This document shows, piece by piece, positions 1 through 5,579 of a DNA stretch of 8,339 nucleotides. Numbering within the stretch: position 1 is the first letter of the stretch; every line of letters begins with the position of its first letter. A program made the position numbers and the translations under genes. A model generated the notes under the pieces. It did not search any database, was not told the DNA's origin, and saw only the letters and a list, made by a program, of their open reading frames with translations. This DNA is from Mariniphaga sp. (GTDB lineage Bacteria > Bacteroidota > Bacteroidia > Bacteroidales > Prolixibacteraceae): contig JANYLE010000045.1 in NCBI GenBank assembly GCA_025363795.1, positions 1 to 8,339 on the forward strand, written 5' to 3'.

Positions 1-365
1 CCCAGCCAATAGGGTGCAGGTTTGAAATAGGAACTATGTGCTTCGTCGGAAGTTCGGAGCGAAAACGGGGGGAGGGTTACCGAATAGTTTTTGCCTGGTT
101 CAACAACCATTGTTCCGCAATATTTTTCGAGATCTGTATAAATTTCAATCGTTTGACTAATGGGCAGCACCACCGAAAAAGTTCCGTCAGGTGCTACTTT
201 AGTTTTAGCTAACTCAAGTTTCTGATGAAGAACCGGATCTGGTATCGTATAAAAGGTAATCTCTTTGGAGCTGTAGTCTAATGCTTTACCCGATATGGTT
301 GTTTTCTGGGCATTAAGTTGAAAAGAGATCAGTAAAAAAATGATCAATATATTAAAATACTGCAT
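1..365 (-). CDS. Exported protein of unknown function, 5' part only (runs off window start)
   Basis: An open frame starts at ATG 365-363 and stays open to base 1, giving 121 complete codons. The N-terminus MQYFNILIIFLLISFQLNAQ is a signal peptide typical of Bacteroidota, with likely signal peptidase I cleavage near NA-Q. There is no lipobox cysteine, so the protein is probably periplasmic or outer-membrane associated. The visible mature part (residues 21-121) is a run of short alternating beta-like segments (TTISGKALDYSS, GTFSVVLPISQTIEIYTDL, MVVEPGKNYSVTLPPF). This resembles the beta-sandwich N-terminal regions of many Bacteroidota exported proteins, such as DUF4369-like domains, but I cannot assign a family. 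It starts 17 bases after the coaD stop on the same strand with no promoter box of its own, so it is probably cotranscribed with coaD. No Shine-Dalgarno is visible, which is normal for this phylum. The C-terminus and the functional domain lie outside the window. Confidence 0.75.
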   Translation of the reverse strand, partial: MQYFNILIIFLLISFQLNAQKTTISGKALDYSSKEITFYTIPDPVLHQKLELAKTKVAPDGTFSVVLPISQTIEIYTDLEKYCGTMVVEPGKNYSVTLPPFSLRTSDEAHSSYFKPAPYWL

Positions 366-382
366 ATTAACGATATATAATT

Positions 383-859
383 CTATTCCTCGTAAAACTC
401 CGAAGGATCAAGGCATGAAGGGAGGAAAAGACTTGCATCCCCTTTGTGCCGGAGAATATCTCTCACAATCGTTGAGGAGATTGCTGTGGTTTCGGGGGTT
501 GTTAATAAAAATACGGTTTCTATTTCCCCGTACATCTGTTTGTTAATCTGTGCAATAGCTCTTTCGTATTCGAAGTCGGAAGCTGTACGTAAACCTCGTA
601 AAATATACTGTGCGTGAACTTTTTTACAATAATCAATGGTCAGTCCGTCAAACTTCCCCACCTTGATTTTAGGCTCGTTTTCGAATACGCGTTTGATCCA
701 CTCCTTCCTTTTTGCCAGGGGATAATACGCCTTCTTGTTTGAATTGTACCCTATCATAATGATGATCTGGTCAAACATGGGCAGCGCACGTTTGACAATC
801 GATTCGTGCCCTAATGTAAAGGGATCAAATGAACCCGGAAATATTGCAATTCTTTCCAT
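383..859 (-). CDS. coaD: Phosphopantetheine adenylyltransferase (CoaD)
   Basis: A cytosolic enzyme of coenzyme A synthesis that transfers AMP from ATP to 4'-phosphopantetheine, giving dephospho-CoA. The 158-residue product has the usual family length. It shows the nucleotidyltransferase signature GSFDPFTLGH at 9-18 (the T/HxGH ATP site at 15-18), the basic segment NKK at 41-43, LRGLR at 87-91 and the C-terminal ISSTIVR motif at 127-133. All expected catalytic and binding residues seem present. A longer in-frame ATG exists at 880, but a TAGTTTTG promoter box (878-885) overlaps it and homologues begin at the MERIAIFPGSFDP position, so I take 859 as the start. The gene is divergent from hydF. 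The exported-protein gene 17 bases downstream probably shares its transcript. Assignment is firm from motifs. Confidence 0.96.
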   Translation of the reverse strand: MERIAIFPGSFDPFTLGHESIVKRALPMFDQIIIMIGYNSNKKAYYPLAKRKEWIKRVFENEPKIKVGKFDGLTIDYCKKVHAQYILRGLRTASDFEYERAIAQINKQMYGEIETVFLLTTPETTAISSTIVRDILRHKGDASLFLPSCLDPSEFYEE

Positions 860-877
860 AATGGATGTTTTATCGCA

Positions 878-885
878 CAAAACTA
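878..885 (-). promoter_or_regulatory. Putative coaD promoter, -7 box
   Basis: On the minus strand this reads TAGTTTTG, an exact match to the Bacteroidota -7 consensus TAnnTTTG. It lies about 18 bases upstream of the chosen coaD start and would give a short leader. A TTG exists upstream but only 15 bases away, so the -33 element is poor. The box overlaps the alternative upstream ATG, which argues against that start. Confidence 0.5.
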
Positions 886-899
886 ATAAGAAATACGTA

Positions 900-952
900 A
901 CAATTCTTTAATGTGACAATCAGACAATTTGACAATTCGTTAATGGGACAAT
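900..952. repeat. Degenerate GACAAT repeats in the coaD-hydF intergenic region
   Basis: Four copies of a (T/A/G)GACAAT heptamer lie at 914-920, 922-928, 930-936 and 946-952. Within the same stretch a 21-base unit occurs twice, at 900-920 and 932-952, with 19 of 21 identities and a 32-base offset. It lies between the coaD promoter box and the hydF start. No convincing TAnnTTTG box was found for hydF, so its promoter is not located. Similar low-complexity intergenic repeats are, to my knowledge, common in Bacteroidota and may be slippage products. A regulatory role is possible but unsupported. Confidence 0.6.
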
Positions 953-994
953 TTAAGAATTTTTATTTACTTTACATGACTAGCAATTACGGAA

Positions 995-2242
995 ATGACA
1001 GAGCGTGATATAATAGGAATTTTCGGGAAGATGAATTCGGGGAAGAGCTCATTAATGAACCTGCTGACTCAACAGGAAACCTCAATTGTCGACTCGACAC
1101 CAGGAACAACAGCCGATACGAAAATTACCCTGACTGAAATTCACGGCCTTGGTCCGGTAAAACTAATGGACACTGCCGGGTTCAACGAGCAAGATGAATT
1201 AGGCGATAAAAAGCGGAAAAAAGCAATTGCAGCGTTAAAAGAGTGCGATTTGGTGCTATTAGTCATAGATCCTTCTACCTTTGACTTTGAGACTGAAAAA
1301 TTAATTCTTGCAGAGGCAAGAACGCTTGACAAGCAGGTGATTGTTGTTTATAACCTTTTCAGGATCACAGACAGAAACCGAATCGAGAAGGTGGAAGAAT
1401 CGCTTGCAAAATTGCGTATTTATCGAAGTATTGTTCTTTGTGCAATTGATATTAAGTTTCGGCAGCCGATGCTCGAAACGATTCTGGAACACTATATTCC
1501 CAAGAACTTGGCAATTGATTTATTGCCTTTTGTAGAAGAAGGGGAGTTTTATATCCTTAATATTCCCATGGATGAAGAGACGCCTCCCGGAAGGTACCTT
1601 CGTCCACAGGCAATGGCTGAAGAACACATCACGCGAAAGTGGGCTTTCCCTGTTTCGTACCGGATGAACCTTACCAAGGCAAGAGCAGGAGATCCTTCTG
1701 AATTGGACCGATGGAACAGTTTTATCAGTAGTTTCTCCAAAAAGCCGAAGGCAATTATTACCGATTCGCAGGCGATGGACATCATGAAAGATTGGGCGCC
1801 TGCCGATATGGCATTAACTACTTTTTCTATCATGATGATCAATTATATGAGTCGGGGGAGATTGAATGAATTTGTGACCGGAATCAAGGCACTGAATTCA
1901 TTGCAACCAGGAGACTCTGTACTGATTGCGGAAGCATGTAACCATTCCCGGATCAGGGAAGATATTGGGACGGTGCAGATTCCTAAATTACTCAGGAAAT
2001 TCTATCCTGCTGTAATTGTGGATTTTACTTTTGGAAGAGAGTTTATCGATGATCTGGATATTAAGAAGTATAAACTGGTGATCCATTGTGGCGGATGCAT
2101 GATTTCAAACCAACGTATGGCCGCCCGGCTCCGCGATCTTAAAGCAACCAATATCCCTATTACTAATTATGGCATTTTTCTCTCCTTTGTTCAAGGCGAA
2201 CAAACACTGGATAGGGTGATTGCACCGTGGCAGGCAAGATGA
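995..2242 (+). CDS. hydF: [FeFe]-hydrogenase maturation GTPase HydF
   Basis: HydF is the GTPase and scaffold that, with the radical-SAM enzymes HydE and HydG, builds the 2Fe subcluster of the [FeFe]-hydrogenase H-cluster and delivers it to the apo-hydrogenase. The 415-residue product has an N-terminal Era/TrmE-like GTPase domain (about 1-170): P-loop GKMNSGKS at 11-18, including the Asn at 14 typical of K+-dependent members, G2 TPGTT at 35-39 and G3 DTAG at 59-62. A dimerisation region follows, then the C-terminal cluster-binding domain with CNH at 315-317 and HCGGC at 364-368. That gives CxHx46HCxxC, the HydF iron-sulfur signature. The G4 position reads NLFR (120-123) instead of NKxD, a departure from the GTPase consensus. 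hydE, hydG and the hydrogenase are not in the window. The start at 995 places the P-loop normally. The gene implies anaerobic hydrogen metabolism in the host. Confidence 0.95.
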   Translation: MTERDIIGIFGKMNSGKSSLMNLLTQQETSIVDSTPGTTADTKITLTEIHGLGPVKLMDTAGFNEQDELGDKKRKKAIAALKECDLVLLVIDPSTFDFETEKLILAEARTLDKQVIVVYNLFRITDRNRIEKVEESLAKLRIYRSIVLCAIDIKFRQPMLETILEHYIPKNLAIDLLPFVEEGEFYILNIPMDEETPPGRYLRPQAMAEEHITRKWAFPVSYRMNLTKARAGDPSELDRWNSFISSFSKKPKAIITDSQAMDIMKDWAPADMALTTFSIMMINYMSRGRLNEFVTGIKALNSLQPGDSVLIAEACNHSRIREDIGTVQIPKLLRKFYPAVIVDFTFGREFIDDLDIKKYKLVIHCGGCMISNQRMAARLRDLKATNIPITNYGIFLSFVQGEQTLDRVIAPWQAR

Positions 2243-2301
2243 AGGTTTTAGGTGATTAGGCTTTAGGTATAGCTATAGTCGAATTATTTACAGCATAAAC
2301 A

Positions 2302-2345
2302 TCTATAGTCTAAATGTCTACAGTCTAAATATCTACAGTCTATTT
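2302..2345. repeat. 15-bp tandem repeat TCTACAGTCTAAATA between convergent genes
   Basis: Three consecutive units occur at 2302-2316, 2317-2331 and 2332-2345. The last diverges after TCTACAGTCTA and runs across the stop codon of the SEC-C gene at 2340-2342. A partial extra copy (CTATAGTC) lies at 2273-2280. The array fills most of the 97-base gap between the 3' ends of hydF and the SEC-C gene. I see no GC-rich hairpin with a T-run here, so no intrinsic terminator for either gene is evident. It is probably a slippage-derived intergenic repeat. Confidence 0.7.
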
Positions 2346-3179
2346 CTTCAGACAGCAACTTTTATATTTCTTTCCTGACCCACAGGGACAAAGATCGTTA
2401 CGCCCCACGTTATTAAACATATTTGCAAGCATTGGATTTTCATCTGTGAAAATTTCATCTGCGCTTTTATAATGGGTTTTCCAATCTCCGCGTTGCTGAA
2501 AATAACAACCGGGTGCATGTGTCTCGTCATCAAATAGCTCGAGGGCAAATTGCAACTCTTCGCGAATCAGATTTTCATTTGTCCCTTTTTGAGTAAACGG
2601 GAGAAAAGATTCATGCAGTTTTTGTACATCTTTTTGGCACGACTTTAACCGTGCTTCTGCCACATGTACTGCCAATAATGGTTTCCAACCGGTGTCGGGA
2701 TGATTCAGCAGACGGGAAATTTGTTCTCCGTGAATATCATCTTTGGCAAAATAGATGCAATCATAGAGGAAAAGATAAGGGGCATTGCTCTTTTTTGACA
2801 CCTGTTTTTCGATGGCATCCAGGAAGATCGAAATGGTTTCAGGGTATCGTTCCGAAAGCATGCCAACCAAAAAAAGACCTTGCTCGTCGAGCAGATCCCA
2901 ATCTGGTGAATCGGGCGTTGTGAAAAGATTGATAACCGATGGGACAACTCTTTGGGAATAATGTACTTCGGCAAGAATAGCGTACCACAATGGCAGATTT
3001 GGCAAGCTGCGGTTGAGCATTGTGATCCGTTCATTGTAAGCATTATCCAGGTGGAAGATTATTTTGCTTTCCAGCTCTTCATCATAGGGAAGCTCCATCA
3101 AAAATTCCAATGCTTCAAATGGGACTCCTGTAGTTTGTGAATGCAGAGTTGCTATTGCTTCTTTTTTTGTCATTGTCAT
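2340..3179 (-). CDS. SEC-C zinc-motif protein, DUF1186-like
   Basis: The product is a 279-residue soluble protein whose last 22 residues form a complete SEC-C motif: VGRNDLCPCGSGKKYKSCC at 258-276, with zinc ligands C264, C266, C275 and C276. This is the same small metal-binding element that ends SecA. The rest, about 1-250, is helical and resembles DUF1186 proteins (LPLWYAILAEVHYSQRVVPSVINLF, then acidic helices with HEAT-like spacing). This family call comes from memory of the pattern and is moderate. Function is unknown; SEC-C elements elsewhere bind ribosomes or partner proteins, so a quality-control or translation-linked role is only inference. No signal peptide is seen. An in-frame ATG at 3278 would add 33 residues, but a TATCTTTG promoter box (3193-3200) lies inside that extension, so I choose 3179; ATG 3173 is an equal alternative. 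The gene converges on hydF and has its own promoter. Confidence 0.85.
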   Translation of the reverse strand: MTMTKKEAIATLHSQTTGVPFEALEFLMELPYDEELESKIIFHLDNAYNERITMLNRSLPNLPLWYAILAEVHYSQRVVPSVINLFTTPDSPDWDLLDEQGLFLVGMLSERYPETISIFLDAIEKQVSKKSNAPYLFLYDCIYFAKDDIHGEQISRLLNHPDTGWKPLLAVHVAEARLKSCQKDVQKLHESFLPFTQKGTNENLIREELQFALELFDDETHAPGCYFQQRGDWKTHYKSADEIFTDENPMLANMFNNVGRNDLCPCGSGKKYKSCCLKK

Positions 3180-3192
3180 ATTATTTTCGGCG

Positions 3193-3200
3193 CAAAGATA
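3193..3200 (-). promoter_or_regulatory. Putative promoter of the SEC-C gene, -7 box
   Basis: The minus strand reads TATCTTTG, an exact TAnnTTTG match, followed by GCGCC and then ATG at 3179, so the leader would be about 10-15 bases. Nineteen bases upstream the sequence is CTG, a 2/3 match to the -33 TTG. An 11-base segment including most of the box (plus strand GGCGCAAAGAT) occurs at 3189-3199 and again at 3222-3232, a possible duplicated element. Confidence 0.6.
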
Positions 3201-3248
3201 AAAGATATCTGCAGAGAAGCAGGCGCAAAGATGATTTTCTGAAATGGG

Positions 3249-3291
3249 TCTCTGTGTGTCGTTGTTATCGTATTTCAAATTACCAATTTTC
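3249..3291. repeat. Degenerate outlying units of the phased array
   Basis: Two weaker matches to the array consensus TSTCWGAGNNNCRWT precede the main array. One at 3249-3263 (TCTCT-GTG-TGT-CGTT) differs only at the middle base of GAG. Another at 3273-3287 (TTTCA-AAT-TAC-CAAT) keeps the CRWT half and sits exactly 21 bases before the first clear unit. They suggest the array once extended toward the SEC-C promoter. Confidence 0.4.
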
Positions 3292-3541
3292 TTTGTCTGA
3301 GGATCATTATTACCTCTCAGAGTGTCAATTTGCCTCTCTGAGTAACGATATCCTTTGTCTGAGAACCATTATCGCCTCTCTGAGTAACGACATCCTTTGT
3401 CAGAGTGTCAATTTGCCTCTCAAAGTACCGTTATCGTCTGTCTGAGTAACGATATCCTTTGTCCGAGAACCATTATCACCTCTCTGAGTAACGAAATCCT
3501 TTGTCAGAGTGTCAATTTACCTCTCTGAGTACCGATTCTCA
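3291..3541. repeat. Twelve-unit direct-repeat array phased at 20-21 bp
   Basis: Twelve head-to-tail units share TSTCWGAGNNNCRWT. The GAG core (AAG in unit 7) falls at 3299, 3320, 3340, 3361, 3382, 3403, 3423, 3444, 3465, 3486, 3507 and 3527, so every step is 20 or 21 bases, close to two helical turns. T at -5 and -3, C at -2 and C four bases after GAG are invariant in all twelve. A higher-order duplication is superimposed: 3334-3437 and 3438-3541 are 104-base copies, with 78 identities in the first 83 positions and a diverged last unit. There are no spacers, so this is not a CRISPR. 104 is not a multiple of three and no frame stays open through it, so it is not a coding repeat. It lies between the transporter terminator and the SEC-C promoter, so neither transcript is expected to include it. 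Function unknown. Confidence 0.85.
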
Positions 3542-3591
3542 TAGTCAACGTATCGTAATGCTTTCTTCTGGAAAGAATAACAGGAGAATGA

Positions 3592-3622
3592 AAAAGCCGG
3601 ACTTTTCAAGGGCCCGGCTTTT
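3592..3622 (-). terminator. Intrinsic terminator downstream of the POT transporter
   Basis: A perfect 9-bp stem AAAAGCCGG / CCGGCTTTT (3592-3600 and 3614-3622) encloses a 13-base loop. Read on the minus strand, the stem is followed by a five-T run (CTTTTTC), the form expected for Rho-independent termination of the transporter mRNA about 100 bases after its stop codon. The stem also ends in TTTT on the plus strand, but no plus-strand gene leads into it. It separates the transporter transcript from the repeat array. Confidence 0.8.
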
Positions 3623-3651
3623 GACAGTATGATTAATGGAGAGCTAACTGG

Positions 3652-3729
3652 TTAATTTCCCCAAGTCTTTTGATCATCGGAAACATAAATCCAGTCAGTG
3701 ATATCCGTCGCATCAACGTGATTTATTGA
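3652..3729 (-). other. Out-of-frame, protein-like tail after the transporter stop codon
   Basis: In the -1 frame relative to the transporter there are 25 sense codons (3729-3655) and then TAA (3654-3652). They include DATDITDWIYVSDDQKTWGN, which reads like real protein. The heptamer G_GGA_AAT at 3735-3729 is exactly in phase for a -1 slip into this frame, six bases ahead of the zero-frame TAA at 3725. The stretch may be a frameshift-encoded C-terminal extension, a remnant cut off by an indel, or chance. No strong hairpin stands close downstream of the heptamer, and this frame has no ATG of its own. Confidence 0.35.
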
Positions 3730-5390
3730 TTTCCCGTTGCAGCTTCAAGACGTTTCAAAATACTGAAGATGAAGGTTGCAGATAACAAGCACATCACCAC
3801 TAAAATGGCGAAGAACTGCCACAGTTCGATTTTGTCCCAAAGAACGCCTATTAAACCTGCTGCGAGGTTACCAAAAGCGGTAGCTCCAAGCCAACCACCC
3901 TGTGCCAAACCTTTGTATTTAGGAGGGGCGACTTTCGACACAAATGATATCCCGATAGGACTCAGGAACAATTCAGCTACGGTCAAAATCAAATAGGTGT
4001 TAATCAGCCAGAATGGTGAAACCAGGTTTTCAGATGTGCCGCCATTCAAGTGTCCGGGAGAAGTAAGTCCCATTGAAGCAGCAATCAAAAGACCAAATCC
4101 TACCGCTGTAAATAGCATTCCAATCCCAATCTTCTTTGGGGCAGAAGGTTCTTTCCCTTTGTTCCGGAGCCAGGTGAAAAATCCAATAATTACTGGTGTG
4201 AGAAATACTATAAATATCGGGTTGAATTGTTGAAATTTCTGTGGTGTGATGGTATAATCACCCGTGAAAGAACTAATCATATAATAAGCCAGGGCAATAC
4301 TTGCAACAAAAACTCCGGCTCCAATTAATTTCTGGTTACGTTCTTTTCCCATGAAAAACAGGATAGAACCGATGATGGCAAACAGAACAGGCAACAACTG
4401 GCTTAAGTCGAAAAGCACATACGTGCTTGGTTTTACGTGTCCCAGTTGGGTGTAGTCGCGGGCAAAGATGGTCATTGTGAAACCATTTTGATGGAAAGCC
4501 ATCCAGAAAAACATGACGACGAAGAATACTAGGCCCAAAGCAATCAGCCTTTCACGGGTTTGCTGAGGTGTAAGTAATATCGTCTTGTTCTTTAGATCTT
4601 TCGATTTCAACTTTTGCTTTTCGGTAACGTCGGCTTGTTGATAATATTTTTTAAATCCGATAAAAATCAAAAAGGAGACAACCATACTGGCGGCAGCGAC
4701 AGCAAAGCCGGCATTGTACGAACTGGCCAATGTATCTATGTAGGATTTTGAAAACGATGTTAAATCGGTGAAGTTAGCTCCCATTTGTGCATGTGCCGCC
4801 TGAGTTAATTTGCTTACATCCTCAAGTTTACCATTCAAAAACTGATGCGCCATGTGTGGAATAGAAGAATCGTAAGTAAACCCTTTGCCTTTAAGTACCC
4901 AGTTTCCGATTGCTCCGGCTGCTGATGGAGCAAAGAATGCACCGATATTAATTCCCATATAGAAAATGTTGAAGGCATTGTCGCGGTTTGCGGCGAATTT
5001 CGGATCATCGTACATGTTTCCGACAAGTGCCTGCAGATTCCCTTTAAAGAACCCTGTTCCGAGTGAGATGACAGCCAGGGCCGAATAAACCATCCCGATC
5101 CCTAATCCGGGCATGGCCAATAGCGTATATCCCAGAAACATGATGACCAGACCAATTGATATTGTTTTCCCATATCCCAGAACGTTATCAGCTATATATC
5201 CTCCAAGTAAAGGCAAAAAATAAATTCCAAAAAGGAAACTGCCGTATATTCCACCTGCTTCTGCAGTCGAAAAACCAAACTTGGCCTGAAGATAAAGTAC
5301 AAAAATGGCCAGCATGGTATAATAACCGAACCGTTCGCCCATGTTTGCAAAAAAGGCCACAATGAGCCCTCTGGGATGTCCTTTAAGCAT
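3723..5390 (-). CDS. POT/PTR2-family proton-coupled oligopeptide transporter
   Basis: An inner-membrane transporter predicted to import di- and tripeptides with protons. The 555-residue protein has about fourteen hydrophobic segments, as in bacterial POT proteins. Family signatures in order: NMGERFGYY at 16-24 (the ExxERFxYY motif with the first Glu replaced by Asn16), GGYIADNVLGYGKTI at 63-77, GTGFFKGN at 111-118 with the conserved Lys116 (the usual following Pro is Gly), FYMGINIG at 143-150 (PTR2 signature) and AELFLSPIG at 472-480 with Glu473. A hydrophilic loop at about 165-223 makes it longer than the compact members. Bacteroidota homologues are usually named peptide MFS transporter or DtpT; I leave the symbol empty because substrate and subgroup are not proven. 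The start at 5390 precedes the first helix directly. The gene is transcribed alone, from the TATATTTG promoter to the hairpin at 3592-3622. Confidence 0.93.
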   Translation of the reverse strand: MLKGHPRGLIVAFFANMGERFGYYTMLAIFVLYLQAKFGFSTAEAGGIYGSFLFGIYFLPLLGGYIADNVLGYGKTISIGLVIMFLGYTLLAMPGLGIGMVYSALAVISLGTGFFKGNLQALVGNMYDDPKFAANRDNAFNIFYMGINIGAFFAPSAAGAIGNWVLKGKGFTYDSSIPHMAHQFLNGKLEDVSKLTQAAHAQMGANFTDLTSFSKSYIDTLASSYNAGFAVAAASMVVSFLIFIGFKKYYQQADVTEKQKLKSKDLKNKTILLTPQQTRERLIALGLVFFVVMFFWMAFHQNGFTMTIFARDYTQLGHVKPSTYVLFDLSQLLPVLFAIIGSILFFMGKERNQKLIGAGVFVASIALAYYMISSFTGDYTITPQKFQQFNPIFIVFLTPVIIGFFTWLRNKGKEPSAPKKIGIGMLFTAVGFGLLIAASMGLTSPGHLNGGTSENLVSPFWLINTYLILTVAELFLSPIGISFVSKVAPPKYKGLAQGGWLGATAFGNLAAGLIGVLWDKIELWQFFAILVVMCLLSATFIFSILKRLEAATGNQ

Positions 5391-5432
5391 AGATTTTTAT
5401 TGTTTAAGGGGTTAATAACTGATTAATTGTGG

Positions 5433-5440
5433 CAAATATA
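5433..5440 (-). promoter_or_regulatory. Putative transporter promoter, -7 box
   Basis: The minus strand reads TATATTTG, an exact TAnnTTTG match, 42 bases before the transporter ATG at 5390. No TTG stands at the usual 19-base spacing upstream, so the -33 half is weak. It lies back-to-back with the nnrD promoter in the 189-base divergent region. Confidence 0.5.
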
Positions 5441-5528
5441 GCGAACTTTTTTGGTGTCATACTACTGCAAAAAGTCATGTTTTGAGGATATATAGGACCT
5501 TATTTATTGAACTTCATTCTTAATGTTG

Positions 5529-5558
5529 TTGCGACTCAGCGATTTCTTCGTATTTTTG
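5529..5558 (+). promoter_or_regulatory. Putative nnrD promoter, -33 TTG and -7 TATTTTTG
   Basis: TTG at 5529-5531, a 19-base spacer and TATTTTTG at 5551-5558 match both halves of the Bacteroidota housekeeping promoter at ideal spacing, the best promoter in the window. It lies downstream of the ATG at 5523 and 21 bases before the ATG at 5580, so translation should begin at 5580. Confidence 0.7.
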
Positions 5559-5579
5559 AAAATAGTAAAACACTACAGA

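Noticed and set aside
1549..1842. Minus-strand ORF of 97 codons within hydF
   Set aside because: It is the antisense shadow of a well-supported gene, with no recognisable product or promoter.
2243..2339. Intrinsic terminator between hydF and the SEC-C gene
   Set aside because: I found no GC-rich stem followed by a T-run, only the 15-bp tandem repeats.
2340..2420. SecA fragment, because of the SEC-C motif
   Set aside because: No SecA helicase or preprotein-binding motifs precede the motif. SEC-C occurs in many unrelated proteins.
3180..3278. Upstream extension of the SEC-C protein by 33 residues
   Set aside because: The TATCTTTG promoter box lies inside it, and the sequence up to the ATG at 3179 reads like leader rather than the N-terminus of the family.
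3137..3445. Plus-strand ORF of 102 codons starting inside the SEC-C gene
   Set aside because: It is antisense to the SEC-C 5' end and then reads through the repeat array. The second 104-base copy falls in a different frame, so no repeat protein is encoded.
3291..3541. CRISPR array
   Set aside because: The repeats are contiguous 19-23 base units with no unique spacers and no nearby cas genes.
5523..5579. 19-residue N-terminal extension of nnrD
   Set aside because: The best promoter of the window (TTG-N19-TATTTTTG) lies within it, and the YjeF_N domain starts at MEIFTTSKIAELDQ.
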